Under the pieces are notes generated by a model. It did no database searches and had not been told where the DNA came from. It was given only the letters and a program-made list of their open reading frames with translations. A stretch of 64,000 nucleotides of DNA, taken from the NCBI RefSeq assembly GCF_000425265.1, contig NZ_KE384342.1:585528-649527 (forward strand). The letters are read 5' to 3'. Below, piece after piece: positions 37,824-46,633 of this stretch (its first letter is position 1; every line of letters begins with the position of its first letter). The stretch comes from Maridesulfovibrio zosterae DSM 11974 (GTDB taxonomy: Bacteria > Desulfobacterota > Desulfovibrionia > Desulfovibrionales > Desulfovibrionaceae). Position numbers and translations under genes: made by a program.

Positions 37824-38054
37824 TTATCTTCCACGAATTTCACGCCCAAGGGTTAAAAGGAGTTCATAACCGGAAAATCCGGTAAAAGCTGTGTCGACAA
37901 AAATATCATTTAAGCGGCATTCACATACAGGTTTCTCACTAAACCTGATCTGCATTTTACCAGCCGCGTCAGCACAAGCTTTTAATGAAATCCCAAGACC
38001 GCTAAAGGGCAGTTGTAAAAAAGCGTCCCCAACTTCTTTTCCGGAAATTTCCAT
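37824..38054 (-). CDS. Small unknown protein leading the formate dehydrogenase operon
   Basis: A 76-residue ORF (MEISGKEVGDAFLQLPFSGL...) that stops 25 bases before the catalytic subunit's start on the same strand. Its codon use and residue mix look like real coding sequence. It has two cysteines close together (VCECR) and an N-terminal mixed helix/strand region, but no recognised domain, signal or membrane segment. The ribosome site is weak (GGTAAC). By position it may be an fdh accessory or leader peptide; this is inference. It could instead be a chance ORF in the 5' leader. Confidence 0.5.
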   Translation of the reverse strand: MEISGKEVGDAFLQLPFSGLGISLKACADAAGKMQIRFSEKPVCECRLNDIFVDTAFTGFSGYELLLTLGREIRGR

Positions 38055-38518
38055 GGGTTACCAGATCTATAAAAAAGTTAACGTGTACCCCAATCAGCCT
38101 TTGACAATGACGAAAATGAATAATCATTTATATTAATCAGGATAGAAATAATTTTAGCCGTCCTGATTCTTGAGAAGATTATTTCATTTTCTTAAATACA
38201 AACTATATATGAAAACTGGAAATTGAAAAAAAGAATTGCTTGTTGAACGAATGACACAACTTTATTTATGTCTAAAAAGAAATAATACAGAGTTGCTTTT
38301 TAAGTTATTGTTTTTTTTGGCTTTTTAATAAAAAAGAAACAAAGAGATATTAGTTTTGAATTTAATGGAGAGATAAATGATAAAATATTCAATAGAGTCT
38401 GGAGGCTATTAAGTATTCGAAATATTGTATTTAATTTAAACTATGAGGAAGCTGTTAATAAGCATTAATCGCTATTATAGCTTTTTAGACATAATACTAT
38501 GAGATTAATAGAATTAAA
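38055..38518. other. Long AT-rich non-coding region upstream of the fdh operon
   Basis: About 460 bases between the fdh leader ORF and the methyltransferase terminator hold no credible ORF. It should contain the fdh promoter. No clear sigma-54 or sigma-70 consensus pair was seen; several A/T runs suggest bendable DNA. Confidence 0.4.
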
Positions 38519-38547
38519 ACAGCTCTTCTCAATATGAGAAGAGCTGT
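38519..38547 (-). terminator. Terminator after the methyltransferase gene
   Basis: A perfect 13-base stem (38519-38531 with 38535-38547) with a three-base loop, followed on the minus strand by a GTTTTAATT tail, 15 bases past the stop. Confidence 0.85.
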
Positions 38548-38562
38548 GCTTTATTATTTTAG

Positions 38563-39399
38563 CTACTTAGTAGCTATGACCGCAAATTCATTACTACCGG
38601 TTTGGTACAAAGTTCCAGCTACATCAGACAGCAGTTCAATAGTATGGAATCCAGCTTCATTAAATTCACGTATAAGTTCAGCTGGATCGAAGTATTGAAG
38701 CCAATTGTATACTTCTTTTGTACCCATGCTTTCAACTATAGTATATTTATCAAGCCCAACTTTTTCCTGTTCATATTTAAATGAATTTAAAAATCCATGA
38801 TATTTATCAGCGGACCAAAATCCATTCATAAGATTGACTTCGTAAACAGAGCGTTCACTGAGATTTTCAAAAGCGCTAAGTGAGAAAGCATCAAGGAGTA
38901 CCTGACCACCAGGCACAAGTAGGGAATAGAATTTATTCAGCATGGTTTTACGCTGATCTGGGCTTAAGGCACAAATATCACACATGATCATGGTGATGAG
39001 GTCGAAGTTCTTTTGAGAACTATATTTCAAGTAATCCTGATTAATATAATCAATGCTTAAATTGACACTCTTCGCAATTTTCTTAGCATAAGACAATGAA
39101 TTACTTGAAAAATCAATACCAGTCACTGCTGCTCCTGCTTTTGCGAAAGCAGTTGTATATAAGCCGGGGCCACAGCCAAAATCAGCAACTATTTTACTAG
39201 TTGACAATTCAAAATTATTAATAATCCATGCTTGAGATTTAGCGATAAAATCGGCGTTACGAGACGCAGAATCAATGTCAGGATTTAAGTGAAAACTAAG
39301 CATTTGCTTAGATATATGATCATCAGTCCAAAGGTCTGATGCAGAACAGATTTCAAAAGGAAGGGGACGGGAATGAATTTCTTCCAGTACTTTAAACAT
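38563..39399 (-). CDS. Class I SAM-dependent methyltransferase
   Basis: A 278-residue protein with the SAM-binding motif I VADFGCGPGLYTTAF (about residues 79-93), the acidic end of strand 2 (VTGIDFS), and motif LITMIMCDICALSPDQR. The N-terminal 70 residues and the C-terminal NWLQYFDPAELIREFNEAGF fit small-molecule methyltransferases. The substrate is unknown. It stands alone with its own terminator. Confidence 0.85.
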   Translation of the reverse strand: MFKVLEEIHSRPLPFEICSASDLWTDDHISKQMLSFHLNPDIDSASRNADFIAKSQAWIINNFELSTSKIVADFGCGPGLYTTAFAKAGAAVTGIDFSSNSLSYAKKIAKSVNLSIDYINQDYLKYSSQKNFDLITMIMCDICALSPDQRKTMLNKFYSLLVPGGQVLLDAFSLSAFENLSERSVYEVNLMNGFWSADKYHGFLNSFKYEQEKVGLDKYTIVESMGTKEVYNWLQYFDPAELIREFNEAGFHTIELLSDVAGTLYQTGSNEFAVIATK

Positions 39400-39598
39400 A
39401 ACAAAACCTTAATATCCTTAATTAGAATATCATGTGAATAGGTTGAATTTACTGACTTTTAAATTCAGTAAAACAACGCAAGAGCCAATAGGTCTTTATA
39501 TTGATTAAAGCTGGTTCATGAAGAAAACAGTTAGGGGAAGCACAAATAAAAGTCAACGAATATAGTATTCTCAGAGATGTAGACATACAGAGGCGCAC

Positions 39599-40204
39599 TT
39601 AGTCAAAAAGGCTCCTTAATGGTCGAATACGTTTTCGTTTCATATTATCGGCAGGAATCGTTTGAAGAAAATTTATAATTTTATTAGCTGGAGCTATTTT
39701 TTTTATAGTTTGAAGTACTTTTTCCTGCTCTTCAAAACTCAAAACACCAAGTAAAACAACAGTATTTTGCACAACTTTAAGGGAAAATTTTGATGAAGGA
39801 TAATCTGGCTCAAGTATCCCTTTAAGTTTTAATTCGAGATTTGAAATTTCTCCTTTTATATCTTGTTTTATAGGTAGGTAATAACTGAGTCCACTAAAGT
39901 CCGGCATTTTTTTAACGTTCTCAATGAGTACATTTCTTTGCACATCACTTTTGACAGTCCCCACTAAAAATGCATGTTTCAAATAAACATAGGGACTTAC
40001 ACTTAATAAACTGGACGGGGAATTTATAGAAAGTGATTTGCGTAGTTTAAGGCTTAGTCTAGTGTCCTGGGTTTGCGTCAAGTATGAACGCTCATCCTGA
40101 GTAGCCTTGAAAATTCTACCATAAGGCATGAATCCAGCATGAGCAGGGCCAATTGTAGTATAGATTAGACAAGCGAGTAGAATTAAGGGCAAAATTATTT
40201 TCAT
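39599..40204 (-). CDS. Exported BON-domain-like protein
   Basis: A 201-residue secreted protein: signal peptide 1-23 (ending AHA), then two weakly similar segments resembling BON domains (KLRKSLS ... SPYVYLKHAFLVGTVKSDVQRNVLIENVKKM, and KLKGIL ... VVQNTVVLLGVLSFEEQEKVLQTIKKI). BON proteins such as OsmY sit in the periplasm and bind membrane lipid or other proteins. A basic C-terminal tail (MKRKRIRPLR) is unusual for the family. Function unknown. Confidence 0.7.
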   Translation of the reverse strand: MKIILPLILLACLIYTTIGPAHAGFMPYGRIFKATQDERSYLTQTQDTRLSLKLRKSLSINSPSSLLSVSPYVYLKHAFLVGTVKSDVQRNVLIENVKKMPDFSGLSYYLPIKQDIKGEISNLELKLKGILEPDYPSSKFSLKVVQNTVVLLGVLSFEEQEKVLQTIKKIAPANKIINFLQTIPADNMKRKRIRPLRSLFD

Positions 40205-40249
40205 TTGAGAAAACCTAAATTGCTATAATTATATTGAAAAGATCTCTGA

Positions 40250-40287
40250 AATAAGCCCTCTTTATCGAACAATAAAGAGGGCTTATT
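40250..40287 (-). terminator. Terminator after gcvT
   Basis: A perfect 15-base inverted repeat (40250-40264 with 40273-40287) lies 20 bases past the gcvT stop and also upstream of the BON-like gene. Confidence 0.9.
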
Positions 40288-40307
40288 GTTTTCGTTGATT
40301 GGTAATA

Positions 40308-41369
40308 TTAATCGAGCTTTTTACGAGCAGTACCTTCGGTATAGAAAGGTAATTCAGTTTTTTTAGCTTCAAGCTCTTTTTTGCCGGTGTTGATAATAAA
40401 AGCTTCAGCTTCAGCAACGTCATTGGCTACATAGGCCAAAGCGATGGAATAGCCTAGGCTTGGTGAGAAAGAACCACTGGTTACAACGCCGACTTCTTTA
40501 CCGTCTAAAATAACCTTGTCACCATGACGTGCAGCGCGGCGTCCTTCAATGCTCAATGGAATAAGAAGTTCTTTTCCATCTGTATATGCATCTGCGGGAA
40601 GCAGAAATCCGTAACCACCTTCACGGGGATTGTGTTCAGTATCAAGATCATGTCCGTAAAGAGGGTAACCAAGTTCAAGGCGCAGAGTGTCGCGAGCACC
40701 AAGGCCGATAGGTTCAACTCTTTCATCGGCAACAATTTTTTCCCATAAAGACTGTGCCTTGTCAGCAGGCAGATAAAATTCATATCCGAGTTCACCTGTG
40801 TACCCTGTACGGCTGACAATAAGTTTATAACCGTCAAATTCTGTTTCTTCAAAGTTGAAATACTTAAGATGTTTGAAGTCACGACCGAAAACACTCTCAA
40901 GGACATCTAAAGCTAAAGGGCCCTGAAGGTCAATTTTAGCTGTTTCGTAGGAAATATTATCGAAATCTATTCCTTCTGGAAGACGGGAATTAATCCAGTT
41001 AAAATCTCCTTCTTCACAGGCTCCGTTTACAACGAGCATGTATGAATCTTCAGCAAGGCAGTATATGATCAAATCATCGAGCACTCCGCCTTTATCATTA
41101 GGCAGAAAACCGTAGCGGCATTTACCCGGAGCCAGAGTATCCAGATTTTGAGTCACCAGCTTGTTAAGTGCGTCCTTTGCTCCTTTACCGGAAAGCTTGA
41201 ACTCACCCATATGGCTGATATCAAAAACACCTGCTTTTTCACGGGTATGTTTATGCTCAATAATTATTCCTTTATACTGAACAGGCATTTCAAATCCTGC
41301 AAAAGGAACCAGTTTTGCTCCATTTTCACGGTGCCACTCAGTAAGTGGGGTAGTACGCAGTGCTGACAT
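40308..41369 (-). CDS. gcvT: Glycine cleavage system T protein (aminomethyltransferase)
   Basis: Transfers the aminomethyl carbon from lipoylated H protein to tetrahydrofolate. The 353-residue protein shows VPFAGFEMPVQYKGI, VFDISHMGEFKLSG, the folate-binding region and GLGARDTLRLELGYPLYGHDL with the catalytic Asp context. No gcvH, gcvP or lipoylation gene lies in the window, so the rest of the system is elsewhere. The gene ends at its own terminator. Orphan GcvT homologues may have other folate roles, but the motifs here are standard. Confidence 0.94.
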   Translation of the reverse strand: MSALRTTPLTEWHRENGAKLVPFAGFEMPVQYKGIIIEHKHTREKAGVFDISHMGEFKLSGKGAKDALNKLVTQNLDTLAPGKCRYGFLPNDKGGVLDDLIIYCLAEDSYMLVVNGACEEGDFNWINSRLPEGIDFDNISYETAKIDLQGPLALDVLESVFGRDFKHLKYFNFEETEFDGYKLIVSRTGYTGELGYEFYLPADKAQSLWEKIVADERVEPIGLGARDTLRLELGYPLYGHDLDTEHNPREGGYGFLLPADAYTDGKELLIPLSIEGRRAARHGDKVILDGKEVGVVTSGSFSPSLGYSIALAYVANDVAEAEAFIINTGKKELEAKKTELPFYTEGTARKKLD

Positions 41370-41425
41370 TTTTTCTCCTATATGAGGCGAGGGGAAATTC
41401 TTGAAAAAGATACCCTCATATTTTT

Positions 41426-43165
41426 TTAAACCAATCCGCTAATACTGGCCCCTTCTTCATAAAGGGAGCGGCTTTTACGGATAGATCTGAATTCGTCCAT
41501 AATAACAACCAGTCGGCCGTATAGTTTTTTTACTTTGAGTCCGTAATTTGTAAGATCTTCATCTGGTTTTGAAACATAATTTCGTCTTAAATATGAATCA
41601 TTTAAAACTCTGTCACCGATATTAAGTGTCGTTTCAACCAGTTTGTCAAAGTAGTTAACAATTTCAAATTTAAGATCATTCAGAATCTCTGTCATTGTTT
41701 TAAGCATTTCAAGATATGAAATTGTTTTACCCCGATACTTCCTTTCTTTGAGGTCTTCAAGAGTTTTGAGCTTTCTAGCCTGCTGAATAAAACTGTATTT
41801 TGACCAGACCTCCTGATACAAATCAGAAAGTTCATTGAACGGCTCATAATTATCAGGGGCAAGAAGGTAGCTGTCCAGAACTTTGACCACACTGGAGTAG
41901 AATTCATCAGAGTAACCAATGATACGCCGCTGATGTTTAGAAAGCCATGCAAATAAAAATTTTAATCTCTTTTCGTGGGTATCAGTATCCTGAATCAGTT
42001 CATTGCGTTTATATACAATGTCCCCATTATATTCACCACGTACAATATCGTTGAGCAGAATAGTCATGCTCGAAGCATCTTTAATTACATTAAAATTATA
42101 AGAGCATTCCCCTGTAATAGGGTGAATGATTTCTTGCTTGTAGACGGACAAAGCGCGGTCTTCACGAACGTTTTCCATATTAAATTTATGCTGGCGATAT
42201 TTAACTTTAAGGATAACGACACGTTTTTTTTCATCAACAAAAAAACCGCCTTTTTTGAGCCCGGCTATAGCTTCTTTGTTATCACGGCTGACTTGCACAA
42301 GAGCAATTTTTTCTACTCTTGGATAGTTCTTTGCCTTACGGTGTGAAAAAAGAGATGTAATTGTGCGGTCAGATTGCCCCAGAACACGTACCATAAATTT
42401 TTCACCCATCCTGAAAAGGCGGCGGGCAAAGAGAGCTGAAGATGTACGGCGTTCAGAAACAATTGGAAAACCGTGCAATTCCATAAGAAAAGTATAAACA
42501 AAAAGACGATTATACTCGTAAAGCAGATTATCTCCGGGCTTGAATTTTCCAATCTTGATACCAAACCTTTTTAACTCTGTATCAAGATCTGACGGAAAAG
42601 ATCCAAAAATACCGGAGAGGTAAAATTTACCGCTATTATCCTGTGCCATAACATGGGCACGTTCAATTTCGAGCAGATGCGGCAATGTTTTGCCATAGTT
42701 TTCAATGGATGAAATATCTAGATTGCCATACTCGCTTTTAAAATTTTCATGTGATCTTTTGGGAAGTCTGCTTTCAAAAGTTTCAACATTAGTTCGCAAA
42801 ATGGAATCAATAAGAGGACACGCTTTGTCTGTTGTTGAATCATCAAGCAAAGTTGGGCTGTGCAGAATATCAAACTGAAAGATTTCCTGAAAAAAATTAA
42901 GAGGCCGTTCCAGCGCGACCATACTGAAACCGGGAAGTTGCTTATATTCATATAAATCAACTTCAAAAGATGGGAGTAACTCTCTGGAGTCTACAAGAGG
43001 GTACTGATTTTTCTGCTCAAAATAAGGACGCAAAAGGCAATTTTTTATATGCACATGGTCAAGGTAAAGTCTTAGGCCGTCAAGAGATTTGAGGTCATAG
43101 ATTTCGCCATTTAAATCTGCGTTAAGGTTTTCACCTGTATACTTTGAAAAAGCGTCCTGCCACAT
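41426..43165 (-). CDS. Large protein of unknown function
   Basis: A 579-residue cytoplasmic protein without signal peptide or membrane segment. I recognise no family. The first ~330 residues are mixed alpha/beta (SFPSDLDTELKRFGIKIGKFKPGDNLLYEYNRLF, ARRLFRMGEKFMVRVLGQSDRTI); the last ~200 are strongly helical and charged, with possible coiled coil. It is lineage-restricted in my judgement. It lies 56 bases downstream of no partner gene: gcvT follows on the same strand after 56 bases. The long intact frame makes it certainly coding; its role is open. Confidence 0.85.
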   Translation of the reverse strand: MWQDAFSKYTGENLNADLNGEIYDLKSLDGLRLYLDHVHIKNCLLRPYFEQKNQYPLVDSRELLPSFEVDLYEYKQLPGFSMVALERPLNFFQEIFQFDILHSPTLLDDSTTDKACPLIDSILRTNVETFESRLPKRSHENFKSEYGNLDISSIENYGKTLPHLLEIERAHVMAQDNSGKFYLSGIFGSFPSDLDTELKRFGIKIGKFKPGDNLLYEYNRLFVYTFLMELHGFPIVSERRTSSALFARRLFRMGEKFMVRVLGQSDRTITSLFSHRKAKNYPRVEKIALVQVSRDNKEAIAGLKKGGFFVDEKKRVVILKVKYRQHKFNMENVREDRALSVYKQEIIHPITGECSYNFNVIKDASSMTILLNDIVRGEYNGDIVYKRNELIQDTDTHEKRLKFLFAWLSKHQRRIIGYSDEFYSSVVKVLDSYLLAPDNYEPFNELSDLYQEVWSKYSFIQQARKLKTLEDLKERKYRGKTISYLEMLKTMTEILNDLKFEIVNYFDKLVETTLNIGDRVLNDSYLRRNYVSKPDEDLTNYGLKVKKLYGRLVVIMDEFRSIRKSRSLYEEGASISGLV

Positions 43166-43558
43166 ATATTAATCCTGCATGCCGGTGTAGGATTCTAAAC
43201 GTACTTGTTTATTAACTCACACAAAAAACTACTTAACAATTCATCTATATTATATGATATGGTTATCTTGAACCGTAAATAATTACAATATAAATTTTCT
43301 AGAAATTTTATAGAATATTAATCTTTTCATATAAAAAAGACTCTTAAACCAGAAAAAAAGCAAGGCCGACTTAACAATTAAAATCTACGTATATATTTTA
43401 TCTATAATATAAAATTGATTCTGCTTAAAATTTAAAAATAACGTTTCTCAAAACCACAATATGTTGACCGACATGCGTCTTTCAAATAAGACTGAAACGG
43501 ATTTCATTTTTTGAAAATTGAACTCCTTTAGCTTAAATAGAAATAAGGAAAATAATAT
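43166..43558. other. Divergent AT-rich intergenic region
   Basis: About 390 bases between the 579-residue unknown gene and the Cys-rich small gene. It should hold promoters for both. A TTGACC at 43464-43469 with a poor TAAGAC 17 bases later is the only plus-strand promoter candidate. No ORF or structured RNA was seen. Confidence 0.35.
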
Positions 43559-43765
43559 ATGAGTAAAACAATATGTGAACGTCAGGAAGGTGGTAATGAC
43601 AACTGTCCCTGCACGTACTCCAAGTGTTCAAGGCATGGCAACTGCTGCCAATGTATTGCTTATCATCGCGGAAAAGATCAACTCCCTGCTTGCTATTTCA
43701 CTGCTGATCAGGAAAAGACCTACAATCGTAACATAGATTATTTTATTGAGTGCAGGACGAAGTAA
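43559..43765 (+). CDS. Cysteine-rich small protein (DUF6485-like)
   Basis: A 68-residue protein with nine cysteines (residues 6, 16, 18, 23, 29, 30, 32, 45, 65) arranged like a metal-binding knuckle: CPCTYSKCSRHGNCCQCIAYH and PACYF. I associate this pattern with the DUF6485 family, but from memory only. It probably binds zinc or an Fe-S cluster. A GGAAAA site is nearby. It is three bases ahead of the GAF gene, so the two form an operon with mreB downstream. Confidence 0.8.
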   Translation: MSKTICERQEGGNDNCPCTYSKCSRHGNCCQCIAYHRGKDQLPACYFTADQEKTYNRNIDYFIECRTK

Positions 43766-43768
43766 AAA

Positions 43769-44794
43769 ATGCCCCGAAATGAAATATTAATTAACATATT
43801 AAGTATTGTCTGTAATGTGTTTGAAGCTCATACGGTTGTTCTGTATCTGCCAGATGGACTGCATGGATATGCGCTCTCCACTTATTTCAGTCTTGGCGAT
43901 GATGTTTCACCTACAGGAAGTCCTTTAAAGAAAAAGAGTCTTGCCGGCATTGTTATAGGGAAAAATGAGCCGCTTTTTATTAATAATATGGATAGAAAAG
44001 GCTCTACGACTCTTGGGTATTATGAATCTCGTGAAGAAGATAAAGTTAAGGCTTTTATGGGAACTCCTCTTGATCAGTCTCTTGGAGCAATTTGCCTTGA
44101 CAGCAAACGGACATATTCGTTCAGTACTAAGGATCTGAAAATTCTTTCACAGTTCGGCAAGATGATCACTTCTATGCTTTCATGTATTCGTTCTGCTGAT
44201 GCAGACGGCAAGAAAAATGATTATTTTATGACCCTGAAGCTCCTTCATGATTTGAGAAAACGTCAACCTAAGTGGAATTCTTTTTTGGATAATCTGCTGG
44301 GTATGACATCAGGAACAAGCGGTTTTTCGCATACATTTTTAACTGTGATTGATCAGCGCGGAACTTCTTTTTATGTAGAAGGAGAAAATAAACCTATTCT
44401 TCATAAAAGAGATTCAAAAACAATTGCGTTTCCCCTTGGAAGTGGGCTGGTAGGATGGGTGTACAAGAATAATGATCCTATTTTCATTGATGAAAACAGT
44501 ACGGGACAGGCATCATCAAGCCTTCTTGGAGCAAGTGCTGCAACCAAAGATTTTATGAGTATTATTTGCCTTCCTCTTATTTTTCAGCGTAAGACAAGAG
44601 GGGTATTGGTTCTTGCTAATGAGAATCCGATGCTAATTGATGAGGACTTAAAGGACTTTTTATTTATGGTGTCAGAATACCTGACACAGTTTCTTGAAAA
44701 TCTCTTTTTAAAAAGCAGACTAGCTGAAGCACGGACTGCATTGCAAAAAGTGAGTCCTGCTAAAACTAATCCGGTATTGATAAATGACAATTAA
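43769..44794 (+). CDS. Double-GAF-domain sensor protein
   Basis: A 341-residue protein that appears to be two GAF domains in tandem (about residues 10-140 and 155-315), with the typical ends GTPLDQSLGAICLDS and ICLPLIFQRKTRGVLVLANE. There is no kinase, cyclase, phosphodiesterase or output domain after it, so it would sense a small ligand and act through partners. It lies between the Cys-rich gene (3 bases) and mreB (26 bases), which suggests a link to cell-shape control, an inference from position. Confidence 0.85.
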   Translation: MPRNEILINILSIVCNVFEAHTVVLYLPDGLHGYALSTYFSLGDDVSPTGSPLKKKSLAGIVIGKNEPLFINNMDRKGSTTLGYYESREEDKVKAFMGTPLDQSLGAICLDSKRTYSFSTKDLKILSQFGKMITSMLSCIRSADADGKKNDYFMTLKLLHDLRKRQPKWNSFLDNLLGMTSGTSGFSHTFLTVIDQRGTSFYVEGENKPILHKRDSKTIAFPLGSGLVGWVYKNNDPIFIDENSTGQASSSLLGASAATKDFMSIICLPLIFQRKTRGVLVLANENPMLIDEDLKDFLFMVSEYLTQFLENLFLKSRLAEARTALQKVSPAKTNPVLINDN

Positions 44795-44820
44795 CCGCTT
44801 CACACAAGAGGTTTAATTAT

Positions 44821-45846
44821 ATGATATGGGCTAAATTAATGAGTTTTCTAGGCAAGGATCTTGCCATGGATCTCGGTACAGCCAACACTTTGCTTTATAC
44901 CCCCAAAGATGGAATTATTCTTAATGAACCTTCAGTCGTTGCGCTGGATGCTCGCGATGATTCGGTTATTGCAGTTGGGAAAGAAGCTAAAGAGTATTTG
45001 GGTAGAACCCCTGATAAGATTAAGGCTATCCGCCCTATGAAAGATGGGGTTATAGCTGATTTTGAAGTTACTAAAAAAATGATTTCTTTTTTTATTAAAA
45101 AAGTTATCAGCGGTAGAAATTTAGTTAAACCTAAAATTATTATTTGTGTTCCAACTGGAATTACACAGGTTGAAAAGCGAGCAGTGATTGAATCCGGACA
45201 GCAGGCCGGAGCTCGTGAGGTCAGGCTGATTGAAGAACCTATGGCAGCTGCTATCGGTGCTGGGTTAAATATTCATGAGCCTGAAGGAAATATGGTGGTT
45301 GATATTGGTGGAGGTACTACTGAAGTTGCGGTAATAACCCTTTCGTCTATTGCTCATAGCCAGTCTGTGCGTGTAGCCGGAGATGAAATGAATACTGCAA
45401 TAATGCGTTACGTTCAGGATGAATTTAAGCTTTTAATCGGTGAAAATACCGCTGAAAGGGCTAAGATTCAAATCGGATCAGCTATAGAGTTACCAGAAAA
45501 ATTGACCATGACTATTTCCGGTCGAAACCTTGTTGACGGCAAACCTAAAGCAATTGAAATTAATGACTCTCACATCCGTGAAGCTATTGCTGATCCTGTT
45601 GCAGCTATTGTAAATTCAGTCCGTATTGCTCTTGAAAGAACTCAGCCTGAGCTTGTAGCAGATATCGCAAGTAATGGCTTGCTTCTTGCCGGTGGTGGAG
45701 CTCTTCTTAAAGGTCTTGATGTTCTTATTAACAGAGAAAGCTCTCTTAAAGTTATCATTGATGATGATCCTCTTACAACCGTTGTTCGAGGTACAGGATT
45801 AAGTCTTCAAAAAGATAAGGGTTTTGATAAGGTATACATTAATTAA
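44821..45846 (+). CDS. mreB: Rod shape-determining actin homologue MreB
   Basis: Forms membrane-bound filaments that direct lateral wall synthesis. The 341-residue protein has the actin-fold phosphate 1 loop AMDLGTANTLLY, phosphate 2 loop VVDIGGGTTEVAVI and adenosine motif LLAGGGALLKGLD. An N-terminal amphipathic segment (MIWAKLMSFLGKD) likely binds membrane. mreC and mreD do not follow; instead an inositol monophosphatase gene does. It may be one of two MreB copies. Confidence 0.95.
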   Translation: MIWAKLMSFLGKDLAMDLGTANTLLYTPKDGIILNEPSVVALDARDDSVIAVGKEAKEYLGRTPDKIKAIRPMKDGVIADFEVTKKMISFFIKKVISGRNLVKPKIIICVPTGITQVEKRAVIESGQQAGAREVRLIEEPMAAAIGAGLNIHEPEGNMVVDIGGGTTEVAVITLSSIAHSQSVRVAGDEMNTAIMRYVQDEFKLLIGENTAERAKIQIGSAIELPEKLTMTISGRNLVDGKPKAIEINDSHIREAIADPVAAIVNSVRIALERTQPELVADIASNGLLLAGGGALLKGLDVLINRESSLKVIIDDDPLTTVVRGTGLSLQKDKGFDKVYIN

Positions 45847-45847
45847 G

Positions 45848-46633
45848 ATGAAAAATTTGTTAACAAAAGCGACCGCAATCGTCACAGAAGCTGGTAAAAT
45901 AATAAAAGAAAATTCACATAAGCCTAAAGATATTCAGCACAAAGGGCGTATCGATCTCGTTACTGAAACAGATTTAGCTGTAGAACAATTTCTTAAAGAA
46001 GAACTTTCAAAAATATTACCAGATTCATCTTTTCTTGCAGAAGAGACTTCCGGAGATGCTGATCTTGTTAATCGAACATGGATTATTGATCCTTTAGACG
46101 GAACTACAAATTTTGCACACGGGCTGCCAATGGTGGCAACATCTGTAGCCCTATGGGAAAATGATCAGGTTGTTCTTGGAATTGTAAACTTGCCTATTCT
46201 TAATGAAGTTTTTACTGCACTCAGAGGCGAAGGTGCGTTTATGAATGGGCAGCCGATTCACGTTTCTGATTGTGATAAACTGGAAAATTCTCTCATTGCT
46301 ACTGGGTTTCCTTATGCGATTGAAGAACATACAGAATTTATTTTATCTGCTTTGGGTAAGGTTTTATTACAAACGCAGGGCGTTCGTCGTCCCGGAGCTG
46401 CTGCTCTTGATTTAGCTTATCTGGCTTGCGGTCGATATGATGGATATTACGAGAACAGTCTTAAGCCATGGGATACTGCTGCTGGCTGGCTTTTAGTGGA
46501 GGAGGCAGGTGGTACGGTAACAGAATATGGCAAAGGTAATTACGATCTATTTTCAAAAAATATTCTGGCTACCAATGGTAGAATGCACGACTTACTTGGT
46601 AATATTCTTATAGATGCAGTTAATTCTATTTAA
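45848..46633 (+). CDS. suhB: Inositol monophosphatase family protein
   Basis: Mg2+-dependent sugar/inositol phosphatase of the SuhB type. The start at 45848 (MKNLLTKATAIVTEAGKII) is preferred to an in-frame TTG at 45824 inside mreB, although its ribosome site is weak. Metal-binding motifs: FLAEETSGD (Glu), WIIDPLDGTTNFAHG, and the C-terminal KPWDTAAGWLLVEEAGG. 261 residues. The symbol is by family resemblance; in E. coli SuhB also acts in rRNA transcription. Confidence 0.9.
   Translation: MKNLLTKATAIVTEAGKIIKENSHKPKDIQHKGRIDLVTETDLAVEQFLKEELSKILPDSSFLAEETSGDADLVNRTWIIDPLDGTTNFAHGLPMVATSVALWENDQVVLGIVNLPILNEVFTALRGEGAFMNGQPIHVSDCDKLENSLIATGFPYAIEEHTEFILSALGKVLLQTQGVRRPGAAALDLAYLACGRYDGYYENSLKPWDTAAGWLLVEEAGGTVTEYGKGNYDLFSKNILATNGRMHDLLGNILIDAVNSI

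Noticed and set aside
43776-44794. GAF protein as a diguanylate cyclase or histidine kinase
   Set aside because: No GGDEF, EAL, HD-GYP or kinase motif is present; the protein ends after the second GAF domain.
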